This document shows, one piece after another, positions 15,080-24,573 of a stretch of 64,000 nucleotides of DNA. The notes beneath the pieces are model-generated. The model saw only the letters and a list, made by a program, of their open reading frames with translations. It did not search any database and had not been told where the DNA came from. The translations under genes were made by a program, and so were the position numbers. How positions within the stretch are numbered: position 1 is the stretch's first letter; every line of letters starts with the position of its first letter. Origin of the DNA: Variovorax sp. PAMC28562 (GTDB taxonomy: Bacteria; Pseudomonadota; Gammaproteobacteria; Burkholderiales; Burkholderiaceae_C); the NCBI RefSeq assembly GCF_014303735.1, contig NZ_CP060296.1:4485501-4549500 (forward strand), given 5' to 3'.

Positions 15080-16993
15080 CTATCGAATCGCTGGCAGCGC
15101 CGAATCGACGGGCTTCTTCGCCACGATTTCCGCTTTGAACCTTTGCTTCAGCATGTCGTAGTACGCCGTGCTTTCGGCACTGGCAACCGCCTGGGCGATT
15201 TGTCCGGCCTCTTGTTGGGCGACCTCCGGCGTCGGGGCAGCGCGCGGAATGCTTTTGAGGACGTTCACCACCGCATAGCCTTCAGCGCCCAGATCGACAC
15301 CCATCAACGCCGGCAGTTTGGTCGTGTCGGCGCGAAGTGCGGCCTCGACGACCGGGATCGGTTGCGACTGCACATCCAGCCGCGACACGGTAACCGGCGC
15401 GCCGAAGGTTGCAGCTTTGGCATCCGCTTGCCATGCCGCCAGCTTGGCAGCACCCTCGGACTTGGCCAGGGCCGATGAACGCTCAGCCAGCAGTTGTATA
15501 CGCACCTTGTCTTTGACCTCGGCGAAAGGCAATGTGCGCGCCACGGCGTACTGTGTCACACGGCCCGCAGCGAGCTGGTTGGCGCCGACCTCGATCGCGT
15601 CCGTGTTGTGCTTGCGTTCGAGCGAATCGGGCGTGAATAACGCGGCCAGGAAATTTCGGCTCGCCAGCGCGCCGGTCGCGCCCGGGGCGGGCGTGCGCGG
15701 CACATCCGCAGCTTTCAGGATCAAGAGCTTGAGCTTGTCCGCGGCAGGTTTCAAGCTGTCAGGCTGCTGGTACACGAGATCCTTGAACGCATCAGCGGCC
15801 TTGGCAAACTCCACGGTGGCCTGCTGGGTACGCAAGTCGTTCTCGACGCCAGCGCGGGCTTGTTCAAAGGGTTGAACCGACGATGGCTTGATGTCGGTCA
15901 GTTTGATGATGTGATAACCGAACTGCGTCTCGACCACATCGCTGATGTCGTTCTTCTTGAGCGCGAACATGGCATCTTCGAAGGGCTTGACCATGGCGCC
16001 GCGCATCACGAAATCCAGGTCGCCGCCCTTCTCTGCCGAACCGGGATCCTGCGAGTTTTTGCGCGCAACATCGGCGAAGCTGTTGGGAGCCTTCTTGACT
16101 TCGGCCAGCAGCTGCTCGGCCTTGGCCTTGGCCTTCTCGCGATCCGCGGCGGGCGCAGTGGCGGGTGCAGTGATGAGGATGTGGCTCGCGCGTCGCTCTT
16201 CCTTGGTACCGAGCCGATCCTTGTTTTGCTCGTAGTAGCTCTTGACGTCGGCGTCATTGAGCGCGATGTTCTTTTTTGCGGCGTCCATGTCGAGCACGAT
16301 GTACTCGATGCTCGCCTGCTCGGGCCGCTGGAACTGAGTAGCGTGCTGGTCGTAATAGGCCTGCAAGTCAGCGTCGGTCACCGTCAATTTAGCTGCAAAG
16401 TCGGTGGGATTGAAGCGCGCCACCTGGACTTCACGCTTGTCATAGAACGCATTCAACGCCGCATCGGCCTGGCCCCGAGTCGCGAAGGCTGTACCCGATA
16501 CGCCCAACAGCACTTGCTGGGTGGAAAGGTCCGAACGCACAGCTGCTTCGTACTGCTCCGGCGTGCGGCCAGTGGCACGCATGAACTGCGCGCGATCGAA
16601 CTTGCCATCTGCACCGCGAAACGATGCCAGACCCGTGTCTTCGGCGAACAGGCGTGACAGGCGCTCTTCCGACACCGTCATGTTGCTCTTCGCCGCCGCG
16701 GCAGCGAGCACACGGTCTCGCACCATGCGCTCGAGCGTTGCGTAGCGAGCAGCGCCAGTGTCGAGCAGTGCAGCATCGACGCTCGGGTTCTGCTGACGAA
16801 TGCGATCGATCTCGTTGCGGTGTTCCTGGTCCCATTGAGGTTGCGTTATTGCCTGGCCATCGACCGTAGCGACCTTTTCGCCCTGACCGTCGCCCTGGTA
16901 GCGCTCCACTCCGAACAACACGAACGAGGGAATGATCAACAAGAACAAGAACACCATCACGAACTTGTTGTACTTGCGGAAGAAATCGAACAT
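15080..16993 (-). CDS. ppiD: PpiD-type periplasmic peptidyl-prolyl isomerase/chaperone
   Basis: 637 residues. A single N-terminal membrane anchor (MFDFFRKYNKFVMVFLFLLI) is followed by a large SurA_N-like chaperone region. A parvulin domain sits near residues 265-375 (RRASHILITAPATAP, GGDLDFVMRGAMVKPFEDA, FGYHIIKL) before a long C-terminal region. PpiD sits at the periplasmic exit of the Sec translocon and helps folding of secreted proteins. I start at the ATG giving MFDFFRK; the open frame extends 20 codons further but would spoil the anchor. HU and tRNA-Val lie upstream, echoing the hupB-ppiD order of other proteobacteria. Confidence 0.9.
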   Translation of the reverse strand: MFDFFRKYNKFVMVFLFLLIIPSFVLFGVERYQGDGQGEKVATVDGQAITQPQWDQEHRNEIDRIRQQNPSVDAALLDTGAARYATLERMVRDRVLAAAAAKSNMTVSEERLSRLFAEDTGLASFRGADGKFDRAQFMRATGRTPEQYEAAVRSDLSTQQVLLGVSGTAFATRGQADAALNAFYDKREVQVARFNPTDFAAKLTVTDADLQAYYDQHATQFQRPEQASIEYIVLDMDAAKKNIALNDADVKSYYEQNKDRLGTKEERRASHILITAPATAPAADREKAKAKAEQLLAEVKKAPNSFADVARKNSQDPGSAEKGGDLDFVMRGAMVKPFEDAMFALKKNDISDVVETQFGYHIIKLTDIKPSSVQPFEQARAGVENDLRTQQATVEFAKAADAFKDLVYQQPDSLKPAADKLKLLILKAADVPRTPAPGATGALASRNFLAALFTPDSLERKHNTDAIEVGANQLAAGRVTQYAVARTLPFAEVKDKVRIQLLAERSSALAKSEGAAKLAAWQADAKAATFGAPVTVSRLDVQSQPIPVVEAALRADTTKLPALMGVDLGAEGYAVVNVLKSIPRAAPTPEVAQQEAGQIAQAVASAESTAYYDMLKQRFKAEIVAKKPVDSALPAIR

Positions 16994-17034
16994 TGAAAAC
17001 TCTCTTTCACGACCGCGTGTGCCGGTCGGCTCTG

Positions 17035-17068
17035 CAATAAAAAAGGCGAACAACCTGTTCGCCTTTGC
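17035..17068 (-). terminator. Terminator after tRNA-Val, before ppiD
   Basis: On the minus strand AAAGGCGAAC-N5-GTTCGCC is followed by a run of six T. It separates the hupB/tRNA-Val transcript from ppiD. Confidence 0.8.
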
Positions 17069-17080
17069 ATCGGATGGTGG

Positions 17081-17156
17081 TGGTGGGTGCTGAGGGGCTC
17101 GAACCCCCGACCTACGCCTTGTAAGGGCGCCGCTCTACCAGCTGAGCTAAGCACCC
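17081..17156 (-). tRNA. tRNA-Val (anticodon TAC)
   Basis: A 76-base minus-strand cloverleaf with encoded CCA, acceptor stem GGGTGCT/AGCACCC, anticodon loop CCTTACAAG and T-loop TTCGAGC. The TAC anticodon reads GUA and related valine codons. It lies 16 bases downstream of hupB and is probably co-transcribed with it. Confidence 0.97.
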
Positions 17157-17172
17157 CACCGGAAACGATGTC

Positions 17173-17445
17173 TCAGTTCAACGCGTCTTTCAACGCCTTG
17201 CCCGGACGGAACTTCGGAATCTTGGCGGCCTTGATTTTAATCGCCTCGCCGGTGCGCGGATTGCGGCCTATGCGGGCTGCTCGTTTGCCAACGGCAAAAG
17301 TGCCGAAACCAACGAGCGAAACGGAGCCGCCCTTCTTGAGCGTGGTGCGAATGGCGCCGATGGTGGATTCCAGCGCGCGGGTAGCGGCTGCTTTGGAAAT
17401 GTCGGCGTTCTTCGCGATGTGCTCAATCAGTTCGGTCTTATTCAC
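17173..17445 (-). CDS. hupB: DNA-binding protein HU
   Basis: 90 residues, the standard HU length. It has the N-terminal helices ([20 protein letters not shown]), the [22 protein letters not shown] beta-arm signature in which GRNPRTGE contacts DNA, and a C-terminal helix. HU compacts and bends DNA. The start codon is GTG, with AAGGGG five bases upstream. Both lie inside a perfect inverted repeat at 17444-17458 that could hide the ribosome site. About 250 bases upstream hold no gene. Confidence 0.95.
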   Translation of the reverse strand: MNKTELIEHIAKNADISKAAATRALESTIGAIRTTLKKGGSVSLVGFGTFAVGKRAARIGRNPRTGEAIKIKAAKIPKFRPGKALKDALN

Positions 17446-17458
17446 AAGGGCCCCTTGT
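17444..17458 (-). promoter_or_regulatory. Palindrome covering the HU ribosome site and start codon
   Basis: ACAAGGG-C-CCCTTGT (plus-strand reading) has perfect 7-base arms. It includes the Shine-Dalgarno AAGGGG and the first bases of the GTG start on the minus strand. It could act as a small mRNA hairpin or a protein site; function is not shown. Confidence 0.4.
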
Positions 17459-17696
17459 AGGTATTGAAAATTGATCGGGTGTCGTCAGCGGCGCAGCCAT
17501 CCTCTCGGCGACACGAATGCCGTTTCGTTCTGGCAAGAGGATGGGCTTTCTGACAAGTCGACAGCGCACTGCCGAAAAAGATTACAACCACTGCTCTACG
17601 GGGTGTCAATACGACACGACGTTGCTCAGCTCTGTGAGGATCGCGATTTTAGGGGCGTTTTCGCGAACTGCTTTCAAGTCCTTTTGAACTGTTGTC

Positions 17697-18782
17697 TCAA
17701 AGCGCCGCGGCGATCGCTTTTCCCACATCAGCGGTGCCGGCGTCGCCGCCGATGTCCGCCGTGCGCGGTGCGCCGCTCTGCGGTGCCAGCACCTTTTCGA
17801 TGGCTGTGAGAATCGCGTCATGCGCGTTCTTGTGGCCGAGGAACTCGAGCATCATTGCACCGCACCAGATCTGGCCGATGGGATTGGCAATGCCTTTGCC
17901 GGCGATGTCCGGCGCCGAGCCGTGCACCGGCTCGAACAACGATGGCGTGGTGCGCTCGGGGTTGAGGTTGGCGCTCGGTGCAATGCCGATGGTGCCGGTG
18001 CAAGCCGGCCCCAGATCCGACAGGATGTCGCCGAACAGATTGCTCGCGACCACCACGTCGAAAAAGTCGGGGCGCTGCACGAAGTGCGCCGTCAGGATGT
18101 CGATGTGAAACTTGTCCAGCATCACTCCCGGGTAGTTCTTGGCCATCTCGACCACACGCTCGTCCCAGTAAGGCATGGTGATCGAGATACCGTTCGATTT
18201 GGTCGCGCTGGTGAGGTGCTTCTTGGGCCGCGACTGCGCCAGTTCGAAAGCGAACTTCAGCACGCGGTCCACGCCGACGCGTGACATCACGGTTTCCTGC
18301 ACCACGATCTCGCGCTGCGTGCCTTCGTACATTCGCCCGCCGATGCTCGAGTACTCGCCCTCGGTGTTCTCGCGCACGATGTACATGTCGATCTCTCCGG
18401 GCAGCCGCGGCGAGCCGTCGCGGCGCACCACCGGCGCGATGATGCCGGGCATCAGCCGCGCGGGCCGCAGGTTGATGTACTGATCGAACTCTCGTCGAAA
18501 CAGCAACAGCGAGCCCCACAGGGACACATGGTCCGCAATTTTTTGCGGCCAGCCAACGGCGCCGAAGAAGATCGCGTCATGCCCGCCGATCTGCTTCTTC
18601 CAGTCGTCCGGCAGCATCTTCCCGTGCTTCTCGAAATAGTCCCAGCTCGAAAAATCGAAGTGGTCGAACTTGAGATCGATGCCGAACTTGCGCGCAGCGG
18701 CATCGAGCACACGCAGGCCTTCAGGCATGGTCTCCTTGCCGATGCCGTCGCCGGCGATGACTGCGATTCTGTGGCTGGTCAT
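17697..18782 (-). CDS. Tartrate/D-malate dehydrogenase (isopropylmalate dehydrogenase family)
   Basis: 361 residues of the beta-decarboxylating dehydrogenase family. IAVIAGDGIGKETMPEG starts the protein; FRREFDQYINLRPARL, TSATKSNGISITMPYWD and EPVHGSAPDIAGKGIANPIG carry the substrate, metal and NAD sites. The length and the SLLLFRREFDQY variant match tartrate dehydrogenase TtuC and D-malate dehydrogenase DmlA rather than LeuB or isocitrate dehydrogenase. These enzymes oxidise tartrate or D-malate with NAD+ and Mn2+. Which substrate dominates cannot be read from sequence. The dehalogenase-like gene ends 22 bases upstream on the same strand, so the two may share a transcript. Confidence 0.82.
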   Translation of the reverse strand: MTSHRIAVIAGDGIGKETMPEGLRVLDAAARKFGIDLKFDHFDFSSWDYFEKHGKMLPDDWKKQIGGHDAIFFGAVGWPQKIADHVSLWGSLLLFRREFDQYINLRPARLMPGIIAPVVRRDGSPRLPGEIDMYIVRENTEGEYSSIGGRMYEGTQREIVVQETVMSRVGVDRVLKFAFELAQSRPKKHLTSATKSNGISITMPYWDERVVEMAKNYPGVMLDKFHIDILTAHFVQRPDFFDVVVASNLFGDILSDLGPACTGTIGIAPSANLNPERTTPSLFEPVHGSAPDIAGKGIANPIGQIWCGAMMLEFLGHKNAHDAILTAIEKVLAPQSGAPRTADIGGDAGTADVGKAIAAAL

Positions 18783-18804
18783 GGTGTCTGTCCTTGCGGA
18801 TTGG

Positions 18805-19707
18805 TTATGTTTTGTTCAGGGGCGAAAAGAAGTCGAATGCTTCGGCGAGCACTGCATCGGGCGCTTCTTCAGGGACGTAATGGCCGCACGGTACCGAATG
18901 GCCCGACACGTGGTGCGCGACCTCGCGCCACAGCGCCAGCACATCGAAGCATTTGCCGACCGCGCCATGTTCGCCCCACAGCACGCGCAATGGCGACGCG
19001 AGCTTGCGGCCGGCAGCAACGTCCTCGCGATCGTGCACGAGGTCGATCGTGGCCGATGCCCGGTAGTCGGCGCAGATCGATTCGGCCGTGCCATCGATGA
19101 CGATGCAACGCTCATATTCCGCCATGACCTCCAGCGCGAAAGGTGCGAGCCCCGCGTGCCGCCCGCCCATCACGCTGCGCACATAACGGACCGGATCAGA
19201 TGCGATGAGCGCCTCCGGCAAGGGCGGCGGCTGGATCAAGAAGAACCAGTGCCAATAGGCACGCGCGAACGCTTCCGAAGTGTTCCCGTACATCGACAGC
19301 GTCGGGGCGATGTCGAGCAGCAGCATGCGGTCGACTGCCTCACCATGATCGGCGGCGAGCCGGTGCGCCACGCGTGCGCCGCGGTCGTGCGCCAGCACGC
19401 CGAAGCGTGAAAATCCGTGATGCGCCATCACGGCTCTGGCATCGCGTGCCATTTCGCGTTTGCTGTAAGCGACATGGTTTGCATCGTCGGCCGGTCGCCC
19501 CGAATCGCCATAACCGCGCAGGTCCATCGCGATGACGGTGAAGCGCTCCGCCAATGCTGGGGCAATACCGTGCCAGATGGCGTGTGTCTGAGGATGGCCA
19601 TGAAGCAGGAGCAAGGGCGCACCGTTGCCGCCGATGCGGCCGTGCAGCACGACGTCGTCTCTCTGTACGTCGAAGGGTGTGAACTGAGTCATCGCGCTGA
19701 ACATCAT
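18805..19707 (-). CDS. Haloacetate (fluoroacetate) dehalogenase-type alpha/beta hydrolase
   Basis: 300 residues of the alpha/beta-hydrolase fold (LLLLHGHPQTHAIWH, MDLRGYGDSGRP). The nucleophile is Asp108 in AHDRGARVAHR, not Ser. Arg109 and Arg112 would bind the carboxylate, Asp132 (LDIAPT) and His276 (CGHYVPEE) complete the triad, and His153, Trp154 and Tyr215 form the halide pocket. This set lines up one to one, with an offset of two to four, with the fluoroacetate dehalogenase of Rhodopseudomonas (D110, R111, R114, D134, H155, W156, Y219, H280). The predicted reaction is hydrolysis of haloacetate to glycolate plus halide. An ATG at 19692 is an alternative start. Actual substrate untested. 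Confidence 0.8.
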   Translation of the reverse strand: MMFSAMTQFTPFDVQRDDVVLHGRIGGNGAPLLLLHGHPQTHAIWHGIAPALAERFTVIAMDLRGYGDSGRPADDANHVAYSKREMARDARAVMAHHGFSRFGVLAHDRGARVAHRLAADHGEAVDRMLLLDIAPTLSMYGNTSEAFARAYWHWFFLIQPPPLPEALIASDPVRYVRSVMGGRHAGLAPFALEVMAEYERCIVIDGTAESICADYRASATIDLVHDREDVAAGRKLASPLRVLWGEHGAVGKCFDVLALWREVAHHVSGHSVPCGHYVPEEAPDAVLAEAFDFFSPLNKT

Positions 19708-19754
19708 CGGATTGTGCGTCGCACGGTCACCTGCATGGAATCGTCAGCGCCGGT

Positions 19755-20630
19755 TCAGCGTTCCGCGCGCACCACCAGGCTGACACCGATGGCAGTCAGC
19801 GCGATACCAGCCACGGCGACCGCGGTGATCGGCTCATCGAACAGCAACCATGCCATGACGGCTGTGCAAGGCGGCACCAGATAAAGCAGGCTTGTTACGG
19901 CTGTCGCAGTGCCGCGCTGAATGAGGATGTAGAGCAACGAGCTGCCGCCCAATGTCAGTGCCAACACCGACCACGTCAGGGCGCCGATCGAATGCGAGTT
20001 CCACTGAATCGCCTCAGATTCGAGCATTGCGAAAGGCAAGGTCACGATCAGCGCCGCACCGAGTTGCACCACGCTGGCGCTGCGCACATCGCATGGCGCC
20101 AAAAACCTCTTTTGATACAGCGTGCCTGCGGTGATGCAGAGCAGTGCCAGCAAGGCAAGGCTCATGGTGACGCCCGTCACCTCCCCGCCCTGCCCGATTT
20201 TGCGCGCCACGACAAGGACCAGTCCGGCGAACCCGAGCAACAAGCCCACCCATTGGCGGCGGCTGACGGCGCCGCCTCGCATCGACATCCAGATAGCCGT
20301 CAGCACAGGCTGGACCCCGACGAGCAATGCCACCAACCCCGAGCCCATGCCGAGCTTGACTGCAGCCCATACGCCCCCGAGATAACCCGCCTGAATGAGC
20401 GTGCCTGTCACCGCAAGATGCCCCCACTGGGAGCGGGATGCAGGCCAGGTCACGTTCGCCAGCCGGACCCATGCATAGAAGCAGACAAGCGACAGCGCGT
20501 AGCGCATAGCGAGAAACTTGAACGGCGGCGCGAAGGGCATGCCGTAGCGCGCAACGATGAAGCCGGTGCTCCATATCAAGACGAACACGACCGGCATCGC
20601 TCGCAACCAGCCCGCGCCGCGGGCCGTCAT
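19755..20630 (-). CDS. EamA/DMT-family transporter
   Basis: 291 residues with about ten membrane helices and two EamA repeats. The opening VLIWSTGFIVARYGMPFAPP and the second-half LYILIQRGTATAVTSLLYLV and VAVAGIALTAIGVSLV are typical of drug/metabolite exporters of the RhaT/YdcZ/EamA type. The substrate cannot be told from sequence; family members export amino acids and other metabolites. It begins 13 bases after pgsA on the minus strand and may be co-transcribed with uvrC-pgsA. Confidence 0.85.
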   Translation of the reverse strand: MTARGAGWLRAMPVVFVLIWSTGFIVARYGMPFAPPFKFLAMRYALSLVCFYAWVRLANVTWPASRSQWGHLAVTGTLIQAGYLGGVWAAVKLGMGSGLVALLVGVQPVLTAIWMSMRGGAVSRRQWVGLLLGFAGLVLVVARKIGQGGEVTGVTMSLALLALLCITAGTLYQKRFLAPCDVRSASVVQLGAALIVTLPFAMLESEAIQWNSHSIGALTWSVLALTLGGSSLLYILIQRGTATAVTSLLYLVPPCTAVMAWLLFDEPITAVAVAGIALTAIGVSLVVRAER

Positions 20631-20643
20631 GTTCTCGCGAAAG

Positions 20644-21210
20644 TCATTTGGCCCGGGCCCTGATCTCCGGAATGGCTTTCTGCAGGTAGTACACCATCGA
20701 CCAGACCGTAAGCACGGCAGAAATCCAGATCAGCCAGTGACCCCACAACCCGGTGTCGATCAGGCCGAAGAGCCTTCCGTTGAAAAGCAGGAACGGTATT
20801 GCGACCATCTGCACGACCGTCTTCACCTTGCCGAGCATGTGCACGGCGACGCTTTTTCCGGCCCCTATCTGCGCCATCCACTCACGCAACGCAGAGATGG
20901 CGATCTCACGGCCGATGATGATGAGCGCGACGAACACATCGGCCCTTTGCAGATGTACCAGCACGAGCAGCGAAGCACAGACCAGAAACTTGTCGGCCAC
21001 AGGATCGAGGAATGCACCGAAAGCCGATGTCTGGTTGAGCTTGCGTGCCAGGTAACCGTCGAGCCAATCGGTCAAGGCGAAGATGATGAACATCACCGTC
21101 GCGATCAAGTTGCGCATCGGCTCGGCGATGGGCAAATAGAACACGCCGACGATCAACGGGATCGCGACGATGCGCGTCCAGGTCATGATGGTCGGCAGAG
21201 TCCAGAACAT
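20644..21210 (-). CDS. pgsA: Phosphatidylglycerophosphate synthase
   Basis: 188 residues with about four membrane helices. The CDP-alcohol phosphotransferase motif is complete: DWLDGYLARKLNQTSAFG followed by AFLDPVADK supplies all metal-binding Asp residues. It makes phosphatidylglycerophosphate from CDP-diacylglycerol and glycerol-3-phosphate in the inner membrane, the first step to phosphatidylglycerol and cardiolipin. uvrC lies 56 bases upstream on the same strand, a common uvrC-pgsA pairing in proteobacteria. Confidence 0.93.
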   Translation of the reverse strand: MFWTLPTIMTWTRIVAIPLIVGVFYLPIAEPMRNLIATVMFIIFALTDWLDGYLARKLNQTSAFGAFLDPVADKFLVCASLLVLVHLQRADVFVALIIIGREIAISALREWMAQIGAGKSVAVHMLGKVKTVVQMVAIPFLLFNGRLFGLIDTGLWGHWLIWISAVLTVWSMVYYLQKAIPEIRARAK

Positions 21211-21266
21211 CGGTCGATTGTGACGTGGTTCGATGACGGGGTTACGGCGCTTCTTGCAGACCTGTG

Positions 21267-23246
21267 TCAGTGAAGCGCCCGATAGATCTCTTCGGCCAGG
21301 TCCGTTGCGATGCCATCGACCGACGCGATGTCTTCGACGCTCGCCGCTGCCACCCCCCGAATGCCGCCAAAACGTTGCAGCAAACGCGCACGCCTCTTCG
21401 GGCCGATGCCCGGAATGTCTTCGAGCTGGCTGCCGCCCACACGCACCTTGGCGCGCTTGGCACGCATGCCGGTGATGGCGAAGCGATGCGCTTCGTCGCG
21501 GATCTGCGCGACCAGCATGAGCGCGGCGGAATCGCGGCCAAGGTAGACCTTTTCGCGCCCATCGGCAAACACCAGTTCTTCCAGCCCGACCTTGCGCCCC
21601 TCACCCTTTTCGACACCGACGATCAGCGACAGTGGAAGCCCCAGCGCGCCGAAGACTTCGCGCGCCATCGACACCTGGCCTTTGCCGCCGTCGACCAGCA
21701 CCAGGTCGGGCATGCGCGCGGCACGGGTTTTGGCGGGCGCATCGGTGCCAGCGCCGCTCGCATCGCCCGCGGTCGGCGCATCCGTCTCTGCCGCCATGAC
21801 TTCAGCCAACTTGCTGTAGCGACGGTGCAGAACTTGCCTCATGGCGGCGTAGTCGTCGCCCGGCGTGATGCCCTCGATGTTGTAGCGGCGGTATTCGCGG
21901 TTCTGCATCGTGTGATGCTCGAACACCACGCACGATGCCTGCGTGGCCTCGCCAGCCGTGTGCGAGATGTCGAAGCACTCGACGCGGAAGTTGTCGAGAT
22001 CGTCGGGAGCGAGTTCGAGCGCATCGGTCAGTGCGCGCGTCCGCGCTTGTTGGGAGCCTTCTTCGGCCAGCAGGCGCGCCAGCTGCAGGCCGGCATTGGT
22101 CTGCGCCATTTCCAGCCAGCGCCGACGCTGCTCGCGCGGCTGGAACACGGCCGTGATCCGCGTGCCCGACTGCTGCGACACCGCCTCGATCAGCTCGCGG
22201 CTGACGAGTTCGCTCAACACCAGCGTGGCCGGCACCGGCACGTCAATGTAATGCTGTGCGATGAATGCCTCGAGCACCTGGACCGCGACCGAATCGATGG
22301 CGGCAGCCGGTGCGCCCATATGGGCTACATCGGCTTGCTCGGCTTCGAAGTCATCGCTGTTGATGGCGGTCGCGTCTTCCACATGCACGGGGAAGTAGGG
22401 CCGGTCGCCGAGGTGCCGACCACCGCGCACCATCGCCAGGTTGACGCAGGCCTTGCCGCCCTGCACCTTCACCGCCAGGATGTCGACGTCCTTGTCCGAG
22501 GCGATCTCGATCGACTGCTGGTGCAACACGCGCGACAGCGCCGACATCTGGTTGCGCAGCTCGGCCGCCTGCTCGAACTCGAGGCGCTCCGCGTGGCTCG
22601 TCATGCGGCCTTCGAGCGCGGTCAGCACGAGGTGCGTGTCACCCATCAAAAAGGCTTCCGCGTTGGTCACGTCGTGCGCGTAGTCCTCGGGCGTGATGTT
22701 GCCTACGCACGGCCCGGTGCAACGCTTGATCTGATACAGCAGACATGGCCGCGTCCGGTTCGCATACACGGTGTCCTCGCAGGTGCGCAGTTTGAAAACC
22801 TTCTGCAGCAGTTGGATCGTTTCCTTCACCGCCCACGCGCTCGGATAGGGGCCGAAGTAGCGGTGCTTGCGATCGGTTGCGCCGCGGTAGTAGGCGAGGC
22901 GCGGGAACGTGTGCGAAGCGATCTTCAGGTACGGATAGCTCTTGTCGTCGCGAAAGAGAATGTTGTAGCGCGGCTTGAGCGACTTGATCAGGTTGTTTTC
23001 GAGCAGCAACGCCTCGGCTTCCGAGCGCACCACGGTCGTCTCCATGCGCACGATCTTCGAGATCATGTGGCCGATGCGCGTGCCGCCGTGGCTCTTCTGG
23101 AAGTAGTTGGCGACCCGCTTCTTCAGGTTGCGCGCCTTGCCCACGTAGAGCACGGCGCCCGCCGCATCGAAATAGCGGTACACGCCCGGCAATTGCGGCA
23201 GGGCTGCCACTTCACTCAACAGTTGATCGGAATGCACGTCTGACAT
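21267..23246 (-). CDS. uvrC: Excinuclease ABC subunit C
   Basis: 659 residues. It has an N-terminal GIY-YIG nuclease domain ([20 protein letters not shown], about 18-100) for the 3' cut and a Cys-containing [14 protein letters not shown] segment. A UvrB-binding UVR motif follows near residues 210-245. The C-terminal RNase H-like nuclease ([18 protein letters not shown]) makes the 5' cut, before two helix-hairpin-helix motifs ([21 protein letters not shown]). With UvrAB it incises damaged DNA. The segment around residues 480-500 has an Ala/Asp/Thr-rich insert, probably a loop. It is divergent from earP across 74 bases. Confidence 0.95.
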   Translation of the reverse strand: MSDVHSDQLLSEVAALPQLPGVYRYFDAAGAVLYVGKARNLKKRVANYFQKSHGGTRIGHMISKIVRMETTVVRSEAEALLLENNLIKSLKPRYNILFRDDKSYPYLKIASHTFPRLAYYRGATDRKHRYFGPYPSAWAVKETIQLLQKVFKLRTCEDTVYANRTRPCLLYQIKRCTGPCVGNITPEDYAHDVTNAEAFLMGDTHLVLTALEGRMTSHAERLEFEQAAELRNQMSALSRVLHQQSIEIASDKDVDILAVKVQGGKACVNLAMVRGGRHLGDRPYFPVHVEDATAINSDDFEAEQADVAHMGAPAAAIDSVAVQVLEAFIAQHYIDVPVPATLVLSELVSRELIEAVSQQSGTRITAVFQPREQRRRWLEMAQTNAGLQLARLLAEEGSQQARTRALTDALELAPDDLDNFRVECFDISHTAGEATQASCVVFEHHTMQNREYRRYNIEGITPGDDYAAMRQVLHRRYSKLAEVMAAETDAPTAGDASGAGTDAPAKTRAARMPDLVLVDGGKGQVSMAREVFGALGLPLSLIVGVEKGEGRKVGLEELVFADGREKVYLGRDSAALMLVAQIRDEAHRFAITGMRAKRAKVRVGGSQLEDIPGIGPKRRARLLQRFGGIRGVAAASVEDIASVDGIATDLAEEIYRALH

Positions 23247-23320
23247 GGCGGCTATTGTGGCGCGGCGGCACGGGGTACATCAGCCATGCCGCGCGTCGGC
23301 CCTGACGCTAAAGTGCCCGC

Positions 23321-24445
23321 ATGCAATGGGACATCTTCTGCAAGGTCATCGACAACCACGGCGATCTGGGCGTGTGCTGGCGCCTGTGCTGCCAGCTTGC
23401 AATGCGCGGGCAACGCGTCCGCCTGTGGCTCGATGAGCGGTCGGCGCTGCAGTGGATGGCGCCGAAGGGACGCGCGGGCGTATCGGTCATCGACTGGAGT
23501 GATCCAGACGCAGTGAAGGCCGCCGCCTCGGGCACCCCTTGCGACGTACTGATCGAGGCCTTCGGCTGCGACCCGGCGCCGGAACTGATCGAGCGTTTTG
23601 CGAACGCGCAAGACACCACGACATTGCCGCATGGACGCCGGCCGTGGATCAATCTGGAATACCTCTCGGCCGAACCCTACGTGGAACGTTTGCATAGTCT
23701 GCCCTCTCCTGTCTTTCGCGGTCCAGGCGCGGGCCTGACCAAGCGCTTCTTCTATCCCGGCTTTACGGCAGGCACCGGCGGGTTGCTGCGTGAACCCGAC
23801 CTCATGGCCGAACGCACACGATTCGATCGCGCAGCTTGGCTGGCGCAGCGACAGATCGACTGGCATGGCGAACGATTGATTTCTCTCTTCTGCTACGAGC
23901 CTCCCGCCCTCGCTGCTCTGCTGAACCAGTTGGCGACCGCGATGGAACCGACGCGGCTGCTGGTGACGGCCGGCCGTGCGACCTTGGCAGTGCAAGCGTG
24001 CCTGTCGAGCAGTGCCAACCCTGATGCCGCTTCAACAAGCGAAGGCGCCTTGTCCATCTCCTACCTGCCGCACCTCACGCAGCCAGATTTCGACAGGCTG
24101 CTGTGGTCTTGCGACCTCAACTTCGTACGAGGCGAAGACTCTTTCGTGCGCGCCCTTTGGGCCGGTGCACCCATGGTCTGGCAGATTTATCCGCAGGACG
24201 ACGACGCACACCACGTCAAGCTCGGCGCATGGCTCGACTGGCTCGATGCTCCACCGTCGCTGCGAGCGTTTCATAGGACATGGAACGGCTTTGGCGGTGT
24301 CGATTCTGGCGAAGCGGCACTGCCCGCACTCGAAGCCGAAGCGCTCCCTGAATGGCAGGCCACGATCAACGCGGCGCGTGACCGCCTCCTCGCACAAGAC
24401 GACCTCGTCACCCAACTGATGCAGATGTGCGCCGGGAAAAGCTAA
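23321..24445 (+). CDS. earP: EF-P arginine 32 rhamnosyltransferase EarP
   Basis: 374 residues matching EarP (once DUF2331). The N-terminus WDIFCKVIDNHGDLGVCWRL has Asp11 and Asp15, aligning with the catalytic Asp pair of Pseudomonas and Neisseria EarP. A C-terminal half of GT-B type contains SYLPHLTQPDFDRLLWSCDL, NFVRGEDSFVRALWAGAPMV and WQIYPQDDDAHHVKL, where the nucleotide-sugar site lies. EarP adds rhamnose from dTDP-rhamnose to Arg32 of EF-P. Its substrate is encoded by the next gene, which supports the call. A possible -10 (TAAAAT) for efp overlaps the earP stop codon. Confidence 0.95.
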   Translation: MQWDIFCKVIDNHGDLGVCWRLCCQLAMRGQRVRLWLDERSALQWMAPKGRAGVSVIDWSDPDAVKAAASGTPCDVLIEAFGCDPAPELIERFANAQDTTTLPHGRRPWINLEYLSAEPYVERLHSLPSPVFRGPGAGLTKRFFYPGFTAGTGGLLREPDLMAERTRFDRAAWLAQRQIDWHGERLISLFCYEPPALAALLNQLATAMEPTRLLVTAGRATLAVQACLSSSANPDAASTSEGALSISYLPHLTQPDFDRLLWSCDLNFVRGEDSFVRALWAGAPMVWQIYPQDDDAHHVKLGAWLDWLDAPPSLRAFHRTWNGFGGVDSGEAALPALEAEALPEWQATINAARDRLLAQDDLVTQLMQMCAGKS

Positions 24446-24573
24446 AATAGCGGGCTTTGCGGTCAGACCGCCGAACCCGCCGCGGGAACCATGCATCACC
24501 AGGTAGCACTGGACAAAGACCGCCACACTGGCTTTTCGATGCACCGAGCGGCCCAACATCCAGAGACCCTGAT

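Noticed and set aside
21264..23243. A 659-codon plus-strand open frame exactly opposite uvrC
   Set aside because: It mirrors uvrC codon for codon, its translation is His/Arg-rich with no domain, and uvrC has every family motif. Long antisense frames are expected in high-GC DNA.
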